A DNA stretch of 64,000 bases, taken from JBKQVT01 sp963727245. GTDB lineage: Bacteria; Planctomycetota; Planctomycetia; Pirellulales; Thermoguttaceae. Every line of letters begins with the position of its first letter. Positions within the stretch are counted from its first letter, which is position 1. This document shows, one piece after another, positions 29,442 to 38,743 of this stretch. Where the stretch lies: contig CAVSFO010000016.1 of the NCBI GenBank assembly GCA_963727245.1, forward strand, positions 124,001 to 188,000, given 5' to 3'. The position numbers and the translations under genes were made by a program. The notes below the pieces were generated by a model. That model worked only from the letters and a program-made list of their open reading frames with translations, did not search any database and had not been told where the DNA came from.

Positions 29442-30593
29442 TCAGGACAACCCCTCGCCCGAAGAGGGGGACGCCTCCGGCTCCAAGGCCCCTTGTCGCT
29501 GGTGGAGGAACCAGCGATCCAAGACGACGCGGCGAACGAACCAGCGATTGGCCAGCAACTTCCGCCCCAGCAGGCGCCGCGCCGCCGAGGGGGCCGCCAC
29601 GGCTGCCGGCCGCCGGCGGCGGCGTCCAAAACGGCCTTCGATCTGCCGCCGATAAGGCTCCAATCGCTGGCGACCGTAATCGCCGCCGGCGGCCGCAATC
29701 ACCTGGGCCGCCAACAGGCCCGACTCGATCGCCGGGCCGATGCCTTCGCCGCTTTGCGTGCAGGCCAGGCCCGCCGCGTCGCCGATCCACAGCACGCCTT
29801 CGTCCAGTAAGGGACCGGTCGAGTAGTCGTACAACTGGTAAGCGTGCCCTTGAAACTTGGCCGTCAGGTCGGCGGCGATCCGTCCTTGCTGCCTGAGGAA
29901 CTGGCTGAATTGCCGGACGTGCTCGGGCAGGGCCCCGCCGCCGGCCCGCCCCAGGCCGACGTTCAATAGCGCTCCCTTGCGGATGCACCAACCATAACCC
30001 ATGAGGTCGTCGCAGAAGTAGATTTCCGGAATCCGCGGGTCGATGGGGCTGCGGGCCTGCTGCGAGGGGCTCAACTCGACCTCGAATTCCTCGGCCGCCA
30101 CGACGGGCTCGCCGCCGGCGCCGGCAAGACCCAAGAGCCGGGCGACAGGACAAAAATGCCCCCCCGCCGCCACCAGCACGGGCGTCTGAATCTGCCCGTT
30201 GATCACCCATCCCGCCGCCTGCCGCTGGACGCTGCGCACCGCTTCGCCCAAGCGGAGCCTGGCCCCCGCGCAGCGCAGAAGAAAGTCGTCCAGTTCGCTG
30301 CGGCGAACGCCGAAGCTGACCACCCGGCCGTAAGACACGAGCACGTGCGGGCCGCCGATGCAGCCGACGCGAAAGCCGGTCATCGCTTGCAGCACCCGGC
30401 CGCGTCCATACTCGGCCGGATCGATGCGCAGCGTCTGGAAGACGGCGGGGGTGATCCAGCCGGCGCAGAGTTTCGGGCGTGGAAAGGCGGCCTTGTCGAG
30501 CACCATGACGTCCAGGCCGTGACGGTGCAGGGCTGCTGCGCAAGTTGCCCCCGCCGGCCCGCCGCCCACGATGAGTGCGTCGCAGTGCGCCAT
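29442..30593 (-). CDS. FAD-dependent oxidoreductase of the geranylgeranyl reductase family
   Basis: The 383-residue flavoprotein begins with the dinucleotide motif GGGPAGAT and has PKLCAGW and IGDAAGLACTQSGEGI typical of geranylgeranyl-reductase-type and related lipid flavoenzymes. A basic C-terminal tail follows. It is encoded downstream of the cyclopropane fatty acid synthase on the same strand, with about 160 bp between. In other bacteria such flavoenzymes can reduce methylenated or unsaturated acyl chains, so a membrane-lipid modification role is an inference. The substrate is not known. Confidence 0.8.
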   Translation of the reverse strand: MAHCDALIVGGGPAGATCAAALHRHGLDVMVLDKAAFPRPKLCAGWITPAVFQTLRIDPAEYGRGRVLQAMTGFRVGCIGGPHVLVSYGRVVSFGVRRSELDDFLLRCAGARLRLGEAVRSVQRQAAGWVINGQIQTPVLVAAGGHFCPVARLLGLAGAGGEPVVAAEEFEVELSPSQQARSPIDPRIPEIYFCDDLMGYGWCIRKGALLNVGLGRAGGGALPEHVRQFSQFLRQQGRIAADLTAKFQGHAYQLYDYSTGPLLDEGVLWIGDAAGLACTQSGEGIGPAIESGLLAAQVIAAAGGDYGRQRLEPYRRQIEGRFGRRRRRPAAVAAPSAARRLLGRKLLANRWFVRRVVLDRWFLHQRQGALEPEASPSSGEGLS

Positions 30594-30599
30594 GGTTAG

Positions 30600-30652
30600 G
30601 GGCCAGGGACCAGGGACCAGGGACCAGGGGCCAGGGGCCGGGGGCCAGGGGC
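30600..30652. repeat. Short GGGACCA minisatellite
   Basis: Imperfect 7-bp tandem units (GGGACCA, GGGGCCA) are repeated directly downstream of the CFA synthase and upstream of the flavoenzyme gene. A similar CCCCTGGC-type tract lies near 41490-41520. Confidence 0.7.
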
Positions 30653-30753
30653 AACGAGCCGGGGGCGTGAACCCCCGGATAACCCGACGACCGGTGACCA
30701 GGGATGAGGGACCGGGACCGGGCAGTCCGCTTCCGGCTTCGCGTGTTCCGCCT

Positions 30754-32013
30754 TCATGGCGAGGTTTCCGCGTACAGGCCCGCGCGGCTGCGGGGGATGT
30801 CGTTGAGTCCCGGCCGCGTCAGCACCCACTGGAAGAGCTGCAGCGCGCCGCTGGAGAAGCCGGCCATCGAGCCGGTCAAGTACAGGCGCCACGCCCGCAC
30901 AAACGGCTCGTCGAACATCCGCGCGATCGTGCCGGCGGCGGCGTCGAATCGCAGCAGCCGATGGCGCAGCGTCTCGGCGTAGTGGAGGCGGAGGTTTTCC
31001 ACGTCGAGCACCGAGAAGCCCCGGGATTCCAGCAACTGGGCGACCTCGCCGACGCTGGGCGCATGGCGCCGGGAAAAATCCGCCGCTCGATCCAGGGATT
31101 GATGTTGCAGGGTTGATCGCGGCCGATGAAATGGATCAGGCCGCGGCCGGCGGGACTGAGCGCGCGGTCGAGGGTGGCGACGAACTCGCCGTAGTGTTCG
31201 GGCCCGACGTGCTCCAACATGCCGACCGAGACGAAGACGTCGCAGGGCCCGCGAATATGGCGGTAATCGTCGTCGATGAACTGGACGCGGCCGTCGAGGC
31301 CCTCGGCGCGTGCCCGCCGCCGGGCATAGCGGACCTGCTCGCCCGAGATGTTATAAGCCTGGACGGAGACGCCGTAGCGGGCGGCCATGTGCAAGGCCAG
31401 CGCCCCCAGCCGCAACCCGCCTCGACCACCGTTTCGCCCGGCCGCAGCCAGAGCTTCCGGCAGATGTGGTCCATCTTGGCCCGCTGGGCCTCTTCGAGCG
31501 TGGCCGCGGCGGAAGGAAAATAGCCGCACGTGTAGAGCATCTGCTCGTCGAGCCAAAGCCGGTAGAAGTCGTCGCCGATGTCGTAATGGTGGTGAATGTT
31601 CGCCCGCGAGCCGGCCAGCGTATTGGAGCGGCGCGGCGCAGCCAGCGGCATAGCAGCCTGCCCAACGGACCGGCCGACGGATGCGGATCCGCCCGATAGG
31701 CGACTTCCAGCATCTTGGCCAAGTCGCCTTGCACCTCCAGCCGGCCGGCGGCATAGGCGTCGCCGAAGTGCATGGTAGGACGCAGCAACAGCTTCCACAG
31801 CGTCGGCCGGTCGTGGATCAGCAGGCGTGCGACCGCCGGGCCCCCGCCGCGGACCTCGTCGCCGTTCCATAAGACGAAATCGATGGGCGGGTTGCCGATC
31901 GCCCTGAGCAGTCGGCGGGCGAGCCAACGATCCAACCCCCGGACCCGCCCGGCGCCGGTCTGCGGCCCCGGCCCACGCCGCGTCCAGAGGGCGGCTGGCA
32001 ACCCCAATGCCAA
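30754..32013 (-). CDS. Cyclopropane-fatty-acyl-phospholipid synthase (frameshifted)
   Basis: CFA synthase methylenates unsaturated acyl chains of membrane phospholipids using AdoMet. The parts, in order, are an N-terminal domain (LDRWLARRLLRAIGNPPIDF), the AdoMet-site region (HHHYDIGDDFYRLW, LYTCGYFP, VVEAGCGWG), then VSVGMLEHVGPEHY, NPWIERRIFPGA and the C-terminal LDVENLRLHYAETL. They occupy different frames, with changes near 31650, 31410 and 31065. Each is the missing-base type or a two-base shift, so the annotated stretch spans all segments. The start is uncertain: the longest first segment begins with TTG at 32013. It pairs with the flavoenzyme downstream. Confidence 0.85.
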
Positions 32014-32473
32014 GCGGGAGCCGATCGGACGGCCTCTGCCCCGTCCGTGAGCGGTCCGACGAAACCGGCGACTTGGTGGAAGCAGGCGAAGACATCGATA
32101 TCACCTCCGGAGACGTGGTCCGGAAGCGAGTGGCCCCAGACCATTTCTTAGCTGGTGCAGTCGACGCGCTGAGGAGTACGCCCACATTTTAATCAACTGC
32201 CGCCCGGATACAATACCCCGATTTGCGGGCTCGGGCGGCCGGGGCGCTGGGCCGGGTTGCCCGCAGTTTGTGGGCATCGCAAAGGGGACAGTCCCATTTT
32301 CGCGGTGAAGACGCCTGTTTGCGACGCGACGCTATCCGCGCCGCGAAAATCGGGACGCTCCCATCTGAACGCTTGCCGAGCACCCGGGGGGCAATCCGTC
32401 GCTTCTCAGCGGCGGCAGCTATGGCTAAAATGGAGGGGCTTCCGTCACTGAACCTGAATTGGGGACCCCAACG
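32014..32473. other. Intergenic region with palindromic repeat
   Basis: No gene is supported. It holds the palindrome at 32283-32366 (listed separately) and the upstream regions of the CFA synthase and of the secreted protein gene at 32474. Open frames here are short and lack similarity. Confidence 0.4.
32283..32366. repeat. Dispersed GGGACAGTCCC-type palindrome
   Basis: Arms beginning GGGGACAGTCCCATTTTCGC and ending in the near-complement (CGAAAATCGGGACGCTCCC) flank a ~30-base loop. It is homologous to the element at 28088-28169. Confidence 0.7.
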
Positions 32474-33103
32474 ATGTTCCGATTTCATGCTCCCGCGATC
32501 CGCTTGGCGGCGTTGACGTTGGTGTGGGCGGCCGGCTCCTGGGCCGTTGCGCAGGCCGTTTCTTCCAAGTCGGCGAAGGGTTCGCCGGATGCGGCGGAGG
32601 AAAGGCCGCAACTGTCCCTGCCCGGATTCTGGGCCCTGGCCTTGCCGCCGGTGCAGAAGGAGTTGTGGCTGAGCGAAGTGCAGCAGAAGAAGTTGCAGGC
32701 GATCTCGGTCCAGTACCAGGCGAAGGCGCAGGCGGCCATGGCAGCGCTGCAGAAGCTTTCGCCGGAAGAGCAGAGAAGACGGCTCGACGCCCTGCGCGAG
32801 CAGGCCCGCAACGAAGCCAACACCGTCCATGACCAAGTGACCGACGTGCTCACGCCGCAACAGTTGCAGTCCTACGAGAAGCTCGCCTTTCGCCTGCGCG
32901 TGCCCGCCGCGCTGGAAGATCCCCGCTTGTTCGGCGCGCTGAATTTGACCGACTGGCAGAAGACGAAGCTGGCCCAGATTCGCGACAACCTGGAGGAGCG
33001 CCTGCACCACGTGCAGACCGACGCCGCCGACAAGACGCTGGAGGTCTTGACGCCGGCGCAGCAGGAGAAGCTCAAGGAGCAGGTCAAACAGCAGGGCTGG
33101 TAG
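32474..33103 (+). CDS. Secreted LTxxQ/Spy-like protein
   Basis: The 209-residue protein has an N-terminal signal peptide (RLAALTLVWAAGSWAVAQAV). The rest is highly helical with LTPQQLQSYEKLAF and LTPAQQEKLKEQVKQ, reminiscent of LTxxQ motifs in Spy/CpxP periplasmic proteins. A first Met in frame at 32459 is less likely than the Met at 32474 because only the latter starts at the signal peptide. Function may be chaperone-like or a binding role at the envelope. It lies 92 bp before obg with the same orientation. Confidence 0.62.
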   Translation: MFRFHAPAIRLAALTLVWAAGSWAVAQAVSSKSAKGSPDAAEERPQLSLPGFWALALPPVQKELWLSEVQQKKLQAISVQYQAKAQAAMAALQKLSPEEQRRRLDALREQARNEANTVHDQVTDVLTPQQLQSYEKLAFRLRVPAALEDPRLFGALNLTDWQKTKLAQIRDNLEERLHHVQTDAADKTLEVLTPAQQEKLKEQVKQQGW

Positions 33104-33194
33104 CGGCACGGTCACGCCCGACGGCTGCGGTCGCCGCCGTCGGCCCGGCCTCTAAGAACATGGAAGACGGCAAGCCGGTCCCCTGGGAAGCACG

Positions 33195-34214
33195 ATGTTT
33201 GTCGATGAAGTGGAAATTCGTGTCGAGGCCGGCCGCGGGGGCGATGGTTGCGTCGCCTTCCACCGGGAGAAATTTGTTCCCCGCGGCGGGCCGGACGGCG
33301 GCGACGGCGGCAACGGCGGCAGCGTCATCCTCGTGGCCCGCGAAGGCGTCGACAGCCTGGCCGCGCTGGTCCATCGCAAGCAATGGAAGGCCCACAGCGG
33401 CGAACCCGGCAGCGGCGACAACTGTCACGGGGCCTCGGCTGCCGACCTGGTCATCGCCGTGCCGCCGGGCACGGTGGTGTTCGACGCCGCGGCCGGCCAC
33501 GTCCTGAAGGACCTGGCCGCCGCCGGCCAGCAGGTGGTGGCGGCCCACGGCGGCAAAGGCGGCAAGGGCAACGTCCGCTTCAAGTCGGCCACCAATCGCA
33601 CGCCGCGGCAATTCACCCCCGGCGATCCGGGCGAGTCGCGGCTGCTGCGGCTGGAACTCAAGGTGATCGCCGACATCGGCCTGGTCGGCAAACCCAACGC
33701 CGGCAAGAGCACGCTCCTGAGCCGGCTGTCTCGGGCGCGGCCGGAAATCGCCCCTTACCCGTTCACCACCAAGCACCCCCATCTGGGCCGCGTGCAGATC
33801 GACGCCGATCGCGCCTTCATCATGGCCGACATCCCGGGGCTGATCGAGGGGGCCCACGCCGGCGCCGGCCTGGGGCACGAGTTTCTGCGGCACATCGAGC
33901 GGACCGGCATCTTGGTCCACCTCCTGGAGCCGCAGCCCGACGACGGCGGCGACGTGGTGACCAATTACCGCGCCATCCACGGCGAGCTGGAGAAGTACAG
34001 TGCGGCGCTGGCCCAACGCCACGAGATCGTCGTGGTGACGAAGGCCGACCTGCCGGCCGCCGCAGAGGCCAGGAGCCGATTGGCCGCCGCCCTGGGGCGC
34101 GACGTCCTGCTGATTTCGGCCGTGACCGGCCAGGGGCTCAACGAGTTGGTGGCGACCATCGCCCGCGTGCTGGCGAAGCCGGCCTCGCCCTGGCCGAGCA
34201 GGGAGCCGCCATGA
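33195..34214 (+). CDS. obg: GTPase Obg
   Basis: Obg is an essential GTPase linked to 50S ribosome assembly and stress. The 339-residue protein starts with the glycine-rich Obg fold (FVDEVEIRVEAGRGGDGCVA, GGPDGGDGGNGG). The GTPase domain has G1 GKPNAGKST, G3 DIPG, a variant G4 TKAD and G5-type SAV. It lacks the long C-terminal extension of some homologues. The stop overlaps the coaX start by four bases (ATGA), suggesting translational coupling. The sequence is intact. Confidence 0.96.
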   Translation: MFVDEVEIRVEAGRGGDGCVAFHREKFVPRGGPDGGDGGNGGSVILVAREGVDSLAALVHRKQWKAHSGEPGSGDNCHGASAADLVIAVPPGTVVFDAAAGHVLKDLAAAGQQVVAAHGGKGGKGNVRFKSATNRTPRQFTPGDPGESRLLRLELKVIADIGLVGKPNAGKSTLLSRLSRARPEIAPYPFTTKHPHLGRVQIDADRAFIMADIPGLIEGAHAGAGLGHEFLRHIERTGILVHLLEPQPDDGGDVVTNYRAIHGELEKYSAALAQRHEIVVVTKADLPAAAEARSRLAAALGRDVLLISAVTGQGLNELVATIARVLAKPASPWPSREPP

Positions 34215-35006
34215 TTGCCGTGGACGTGGGCAACGCCCGGATCAAAGTGGGTTGGTTTGCTCGCCCCGCCGGCGCGGTGCTGCCGGAGCCCGACGCCACG
34301 CTGCCGCTGGACGGCCGCACGCCGGACTTCACCCGACTGGCCCGCTGGATCGACGAGCTTTCGGCCCCCGCCGGCGGCACGCCCCCACCCTCGCCGCGCT
34401 GTTGCGATTGGTATATCGGCAGCGTGAATCGGCCGTCGGCCACGGGGCTGATCGACTGGCTGCGGAGCGTGCGGCCGCAGGACCGCGTGACCCTGCTGGC
34501 CGCCGGCGACTTGCCGCTGGAGGTGAGACTTCCGCGGCCGGAACATGGTCGGCGTGGATCGGCTGCTGGATGCGTTGGCGGCCAACGCCCTGCGGGGGCC
34601 CGGCCGCCCGGCCGTCGTCGTCGACGTCGGCACCGCCATTACCGTCGATCTGCTGTCGGCGGAGGGGGCATTCCTGGGCGGGGCCATTCTGCCGGGCATT
34701 GCCATGTCGGCCCGGGCCCTGCACGAATTCACCGATCTGCTGCCGCTGGTGGACGTGTCGGAGCTGGCCGCGCCGCCGCCGCCCTTGGGCGAGGAGACCG
34801 TGGCCGCCATGCGTGCCGGCCTGTTCTGGGGCGCGGTCGGCGCGGTGCGGCAGTTGATCGACCAATTGGCCGGCGATACTCGGCCGCAGGTGATCCTCAC
34901 CGGCGGGGCCGGCCCCGCGGTGGCCGAGTTGCTGGGCCCCTCCGCCCAACTGGTGCCGCACTTGACGTTGGCCGGCATCGCCCTGGCGGCCCGGGCGCTA
35001 TCCTAG
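34211..35006 (+). CDS. coaX: Type III pantothenate kinase (frameshifted)
   Basis: CoaX phosphorylates pantothenate, the first committed step of coenzyme A synthesis. The sequence shows MIAVDVGNARIKVGWF (phosphate loop), then VVVDVGTAITVDLL and GGAILPGIAMS typical of the family, for about 264 residues. A plus-one frame change near 34543 splits it (RPEH then MVGVDRLL). The rest is family-like, so a sequencing error is likely. The start overlaps obg by four bases and the stop overlaps the convergent fic gene by nine bases. panD at the left end is another CoA-pathway gene. Confidence 0.9.
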
Positions 35007-36326
35007 CCCCGCCAGCCGCTTTTCAAGGTCACTTGCAGGAGTATATTGCCACGTTTTTCCCACTTTTTTCGCGTTGAGCAAGCCGCGGCTAGCCAAGTCG
35101 CGCAGGTCCCTTCGCGCCGTCTCATACACGACATCATGACTGCGCCGGTGAGATTCGATGGTGTACGTCTGATTGGGATGACGAAGGGCGTGGCTAATAA
35201 GGGCACGCTGCCGATGGTCCAGGTTGGCAAGGCCCCGCAACTGGCTCTCAAGCCGCCGCAACTGCTCCGTCTTGTGGGCGATATACTCCTTCAGTTCATC
35301 CACGGCGCGGCGGATCAGTTCCAAGTGGTAGATGACGAAATACGTCAGATCGTTGTCGTCGGTCTCCGTGTAAAGGAAGGCGCGTTCGTACTTCGCTGGC
35401 GCTTTCAGGATGAGGTGCGATATGGAGATGAATTCGCAGAGCCAGTAGCGATGATGAAGCATGGACCAATAGAAGAGCGCCCGCGCCGTCCTGCCATTGC
35501 CGTCAAGGAAGGGATGGTCATAGGCCAGCCAGAAATGGAGGATGATGGACCTGATTGCAGGATGGACGAACTCGTCGGGGGTTTTGGCGTTGGCGAAATC
35601 GCACATAAGCGCCATTCGCTCCTCGAGCTGTGAAGCCGGGGGCGGCTCATGGAAAACCTCGCCATAAACGTCCTCAACGACTACGGGTTCGTCGTCGCGG
35701 CGAAACCGACCCGCGGCGGTAGCGTCGTCCAGTGTCCCATCGGTGACAAGCCGGTGGATCTGGAAGACCAATTCCCTGGTGAGCGGCTCGTCCTTCACCT
35801 CGCCGATTCGCCTCATGGTGAGGTAGTTGTTGAGGATCATTTTCTCGCTTCGGTCCCTGGGCTTTCGGCCGCTGCGAATCATGTCCTTGGCCACCCGGCG
35901 CGTGGTGGCCGCCCCCTCCAATTGGCTCGATGTGATGGCCTCCTCGATCAGCGACCCGACGTAATAACGATCCTTGGTTTCAGGGTTGGTGATCTGTTCC
36001 GGCATCTGAACTAATCCACCCGCCCCCAGGTCGATCTCGTGGAGGTGCTTGGGGATTGGCCCCAGTAGATTGAACGAAAATGGTCGGCCGAGCTTGTCCT
36101 GTAGCGGCACGCTTCGGCCGCCGCTTCGGGCAAATTTCAGCCCGAGCCACCATTCTTGCAGCGACAATCCGTCCGGGGGGTGAAGCCGTCGCAGTCGGTC
36201 CCAGTGGAAATACTTGCCCTCGACCAACGGGCCGTTCACGGCCTCGAAGACCCTGCCGATGCGTTTCTCCTTCGAAACCTGTTGGATGAGTGCGTCGTAC
36301 GACAAGGGGGATTCCGGTTGCTTCAT
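34998..36326 (-). CDS. Fic-family AMPylase-type protein
   Basis: The protein of about 442 residues carries the Fic signature HPFLDGNGRTAR near the middle, which uses the catalytic His and the phosphate-binding GNGR loop to transfer AMP to target hydroxyls. An inhibitory-type segment SSQLEGAAT lies before the Fic core, typical of self-inhibited class II Fic proteins. The C-terminal part carries a winged-helix-like segment (YETARRDLRDLASRGLLNAKKVG), as in many standalone Fic proteins. I prefer Met 36326; a GTG at 36344 is also open. It converges on coaX. The target is unknown. It is intact. Confidence 0.88.
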   Translation of the reverse strand: MKQPESPLSYDALIQQVSKEKRIGRVFEAVNGPLVEGKYFHWDRLRRLHPPDGLSLQEWWLGLKFARSGGRSVPLQDKLGRPFSFNLLGPIPKHLHEIDLGAGGLVQMPEQITNPETKDRYYVGSLIEEAITSSQLEGAATTRRVAKDMIRSGRKPRDRSEKMILNNYLTMRRIGEVKDEPLTRELVFQIHRLVTDGTLDDATAAGRFRRDDEPVVVEDVYGEVFHEPPPASQLEERMALMCDFANAKTPDEFVHPAIRSIILHFWLAYDHPFLDGNGRTARALFYWSMLHHRYWLCEFISISHLILKAPAKYERAFLYTETDDNDLTYFVIYHLELIRRAVDELKEYIAHKTEQLRRLESQLRGLANLDHRQRALISHALRHPNQTYTIESHRRSHDVVYETARRDLRDLASRGLLNAKKVGKTWQYTPASDLEKRLAGLG

Positions 36327-36369
36327 AATTACATCTGCTTTCACGACAACGACTTACATCATACCAATC

Positions 36370-36460
36370 ATATACTATTATATACAATATCAGTATATAC
36401 GCGGGCATCCCGACCGGTCAATATACTAATTTTGTATGAACTAGTTTGAGATTAGTATAT
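36370..36460. promoter_or_regulatory. AT-rich inverted-repeat cluster upstream of fic
   Basis: Two inverted repeats share the ATATACT/AGTATAT motif: ATATACT (36370-36376) with AGTATAT (36392-36398), and ATATACTAAT (36421-36430) with ATTAGTATAT (36451-36460). The tract is strikingly AT-rich in a GC-rich region. They are candidate operators in the fic promoter region. Confidence 0.5.
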
Positions 36461-36644
36461 CGCAGTTGGTCCGTCTATCCACCACACAAGGTTATACGTC
36501 ATAATTAATTGGTGGCATCTCTCCGTCTTCTCCTGGGCCTTGCACCCCGACCGCCGTGATATAGAATTGGATAGCCGATTGTTGGATGTGCAGGGGGGCT
36601 TTCGGGCGTCGATTTTTCAGCTCTTTCAGGAAAGGATTGCAGAG

Positions 36645-36959
36645 ATGAAACACTTGATTGCGGCAACAGCGATCGTCTTGTTGGCCAGTTCGACGGCCTT
36701 GGCCCAATGGGGATACGCCCCGGTGGTCGTGGCCCCCGTGCCGACGGTGAGCTATTATGCGCCTCCGGCGTATTATGCCCCGTATGCCCCGGCGCCGGTG
36801 CCCATGGTAAGCTATTACGCGCCGGCCCCGGTCTACGCCTATCCGCCGGCCGTGGTGTACGCGCGGCCGGTGGTTGTGGTCCCGAGGCCGGTCGTGATCG
36901 TGCCGAGGGTCTACGTGCCGGGCCAGCCGGTCCGCAACGTGCTGCGGGCCGTGTTCTAG
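36645..36959 (+). CDS. Small secreted Pro/Tyr-rich protein
   Basis: The 104-residue protein has a signal peptide (MKHLIAATAIVLLASSTALA) and a low-complexity body of YYAPAPVYAY-type repeats with PVVVVPRPVVIV. Such proteins are common in planctomycetes and probably belong to the cell envelope. Met 36645 follows an AGGAAAGGA ribosome site. It sits between the fic gene and a sugar transporter. Confidence 0.68.
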   Translation: MKHLIAATAIVLLASSTALAQWGYAPVVVAPVPTVSYYAPPAYYAPYAPAPVPMVSYYAPAPVYAYPPAVVYARPVVVVPRPVVIVPRVYVPGQPVRNVLRAVF

Positions 36960-36965
36960 GGTAAT

Positions 36966-36988
36966 GTCCGGTGCGGACCGCACCGGAC
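36966..36988. other. Palindrome right after the secreted protein gene
   Basis: GTCCGGTGCGG and CCGCACCGGAC are perfect 11-bp arms around one base. It begins six bases past the stop codon and may be the first part of a terminator region. Confidence 0.55.
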
Positions 36989-37011
36989 GTAGAAAATTCT
37001 CGCCAGTGACG

Positions 37012-37046
37012 AGCCCGTGGGGGATTGGCCCATGGGCTTTTCTTTT
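37012..37046 (+). terminator. Rho-independent terminator
   Basis: A ten-base stem AGCCCGTGGG pairs with CCCATGGGCT with one wobble and is followed by TTTTCTTTT. It lies between the secreted-protein gene and the transporter gene. Confidence 0.8.
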
Positions 37047-37134
37047 GCGCCTTGCCGACCTTGCAAACGGCGCCGGCGTCCCTTATAAAGGGGGATTGGC
37101 TCATCTTCAGTGCTCGTTAGCCCCGAGGACGTTC

Positions 37135-38541
37135 ATGGACAGCACGGTCAAATATCGCCTGTGGTATGTGTGGATGGTTTCCCTGGTGGCGGCCCTGGGC
37201 GGGCTGCTGTTCGGTTACGATTGGGTGGTCATCGGCGGCGCCAAGCTGTTCTACGAGAAGTTCTTCGATCTGGGGTCGGAATGGCTGCAAGGTTGGGCGA
37301 TGAGCTGCGCCTTGGTCGGCTGCCTGTTCGGGGCGCTGGGGTCCGGGGCACTGAGCGACCGCTTCGGCCGGAAACGGCTGCTGATCGTGGCCGCCCTGCT
37401 GTTCGCGGTTTCTTCGATCGGCACGGGGATGGCGAGCCATTTTTACGTTTTCATTGCCTGGCGGATTCTGCGGCGGCGTGGCCATCGGCCTGGCATCGAG
37501 CCTTTCGCCCATGTACATCGCCGAAATCGCTCCCGCCCCGATGCGGGGCAGGCTGGTGGCGATCAACCAGTTCACCATCGTCATCGGCATTCTCCTGGCG
37601 CAGTGCGCCAATTGGCTGATCGCCGAGCCGGTGCCGCTCCACAGCACCGCCGAGCAGATTCTGGCGTCCTGGAACGGCCAGACGGGTTGGCGGTGGATGT
37701 TCGGGGTGACGGCGATTCCCTCGCTGTTGTTCCTGGCGGGAATGTTCTTCGTCCCGGAGAGCCCGCGCTGGCTCGCCAAGAGCGGCAGCTACGACCGCGC
37801 CGCGCCATCCTGGGGAAGGTCGGCGGCGGCGGCTACGCGGCTGATGCGCTTGCCGAGATCCGGGCCACCTTGGCGCAGGGCACGCCCAGGGTCGATTTCA
37901 AGGACCTTGTCGACCGCAGGGTGCTGCCGATCCTGTTGCTGGGCGTCATCCTGGCGGTGTTTCAACAATGGTGCGGCATCAACGTCTTCTTCATGTATTC
38001 CGGGGACGTCCTCGGGCTGGCCGGCTATCAAATCACGGACATCTTGTGGAACATCGTCATTACCGGCGCCGTCAACGTCGTCTTCACCGTGGTCGCGATG
38101 GCCACCGTCAACCGCGTCGGGCGTCGCAAGCTGATGCTCTTCGGCTCCGTGGGACTGGCCGTCATCTACGTCCTGCTGGGCGCGTGTTACTATGCGATGG
38201 GCCACGGTCAGCACATCCCGGGGCCGGTCGTGTTGGGGCTCATCCTGCTGGCGATCGGTTGTTATGCCATGACGCTGGCGCCGGTCGTGTGGGTGGTGAT
38301 CGCAGAGATCTTCCCCAACCGGATTCGTGGCACGGCCATGTCGCTGGTCATCGCGGCGCTGTGGATCGCCTGTTTTGTCGTCGTGGACGGCTTTCCGATC
38401 TTGTACAAGAGGATCGGCCTGGCATTCACCTTCTGGATGTTCGCCGGTATCTGTATTTTGGGCTTCGTGTACCTCTTCTTCCGGCTGCCGGAAACCAAGG
38501 GGAAGAGCCTGGAGGAACTCGAGCACCAACTGGTGAAGTGA
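37135..38541 (+). CDS. Sugar-porter-family MFS transporter (frameshifted)
   Basis: This is a 12-helix major facilitator of the sugar porter class, about 470 residues. It shows LGGLLFGYDWVVIGG, DRFGRKR, AEIAPAPMRGRLV, PESPRWLAK, VNRVGRRKL, AEIFPNRIRGTAMS and PETKGKSLEE. It should import a sugar with a proton or by facilitation; XylE-like xylose or galactose transport is the family tendency. Two frame changes are needed: near 37469 (an extra base) and near 37803 (a missing base or a two-base shift). The ribosome site GAGG lies upstream of Met 37135. No sugar-catabolic gene is adjacent. Confidence 0.84.
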   Translation: MDSTVKYRLWYVWMVSLVAALGGLLFGYDWVVIGGAKLFYEKFFDLGSEWLQGWAMSCALVGCLFGALGSGALSDRFGRKRLLIVAALLFAVSSIGTGMASHFYVFIAWRILRRRGHRPGIEPFAHVHRRNRSRPDAGQAGGDQPVHHRHRHSPGAVRQLADRRAGAAPQHRRADSGVLERPDGLAVDVRGDGDSLAVVPGGNVLRPGEPALARQERQLRPRRAILGKVGGGGYAADALAEIRATLAQGTPRVDFKDLVDRRVLPILLLGVILAVFQQWCGINVFFMYSGDVLGLAGYQITDILWNIVITGAVNVVFTVVAMATVNRVGRRKLMLFGSVGLAVIYVLLGACYYAMGHGQHIPGPVVLGLILLAIGCYAMTLAPVVWVVIAEIFPNRIRGTAMSLVIAALWIACFVVVDGFPILYKRIGLAFTFWMFAGICILGFVYLFFRLPETKGKSLEELEHQLVK

Positions 38542-38565
38542 TCCGCCGTCGGCGGAGGGCCCGCG

Positions 38566-38697
38566 ATGACGAAAAACAAGCATTCCCCGCGAAAAACCGC
38601 CCCCGTGGTCCGCCTGCCGGCGACCAAATTCCCCAAATTGCAAAAGCGGTTGAAAACCGGCAGGATTCCGGTCAAAATGAAGCTTAGAAAGCCGTGA
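38566..38697 (+). CDS. 43-residue highly basic peptide
   Basis: A small reading frame follows the transporter. It has a strong GGAGGG ribosome site seven bases before ATG. The 43-residue product has 10 Lys and 5 Arg and no Asp or Glu. It ends KMKLRKP. The composition suggests nucleic acid or ribosome binding; function is unknown. The nearby UbiD gene begins 46 bases after its stop. Confidence 0.5.
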   Translation: MTKNKHSPRKTAPVVRLPATKFPKLQKRLKTGRIPVKMKLRKP

Positions 38698-38743
38698 CGC
38701 GCATGCCGCTTGTTTTCGGCTCCTCCTCCTGGGTCCTGCTGCC

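Noticed and set aside
36345..36470. Replication origin
   Set aside because: AT-rich, but no DnaA-box cluster or dnaA/dnaN context; it is best explained as a promoter region for fic.
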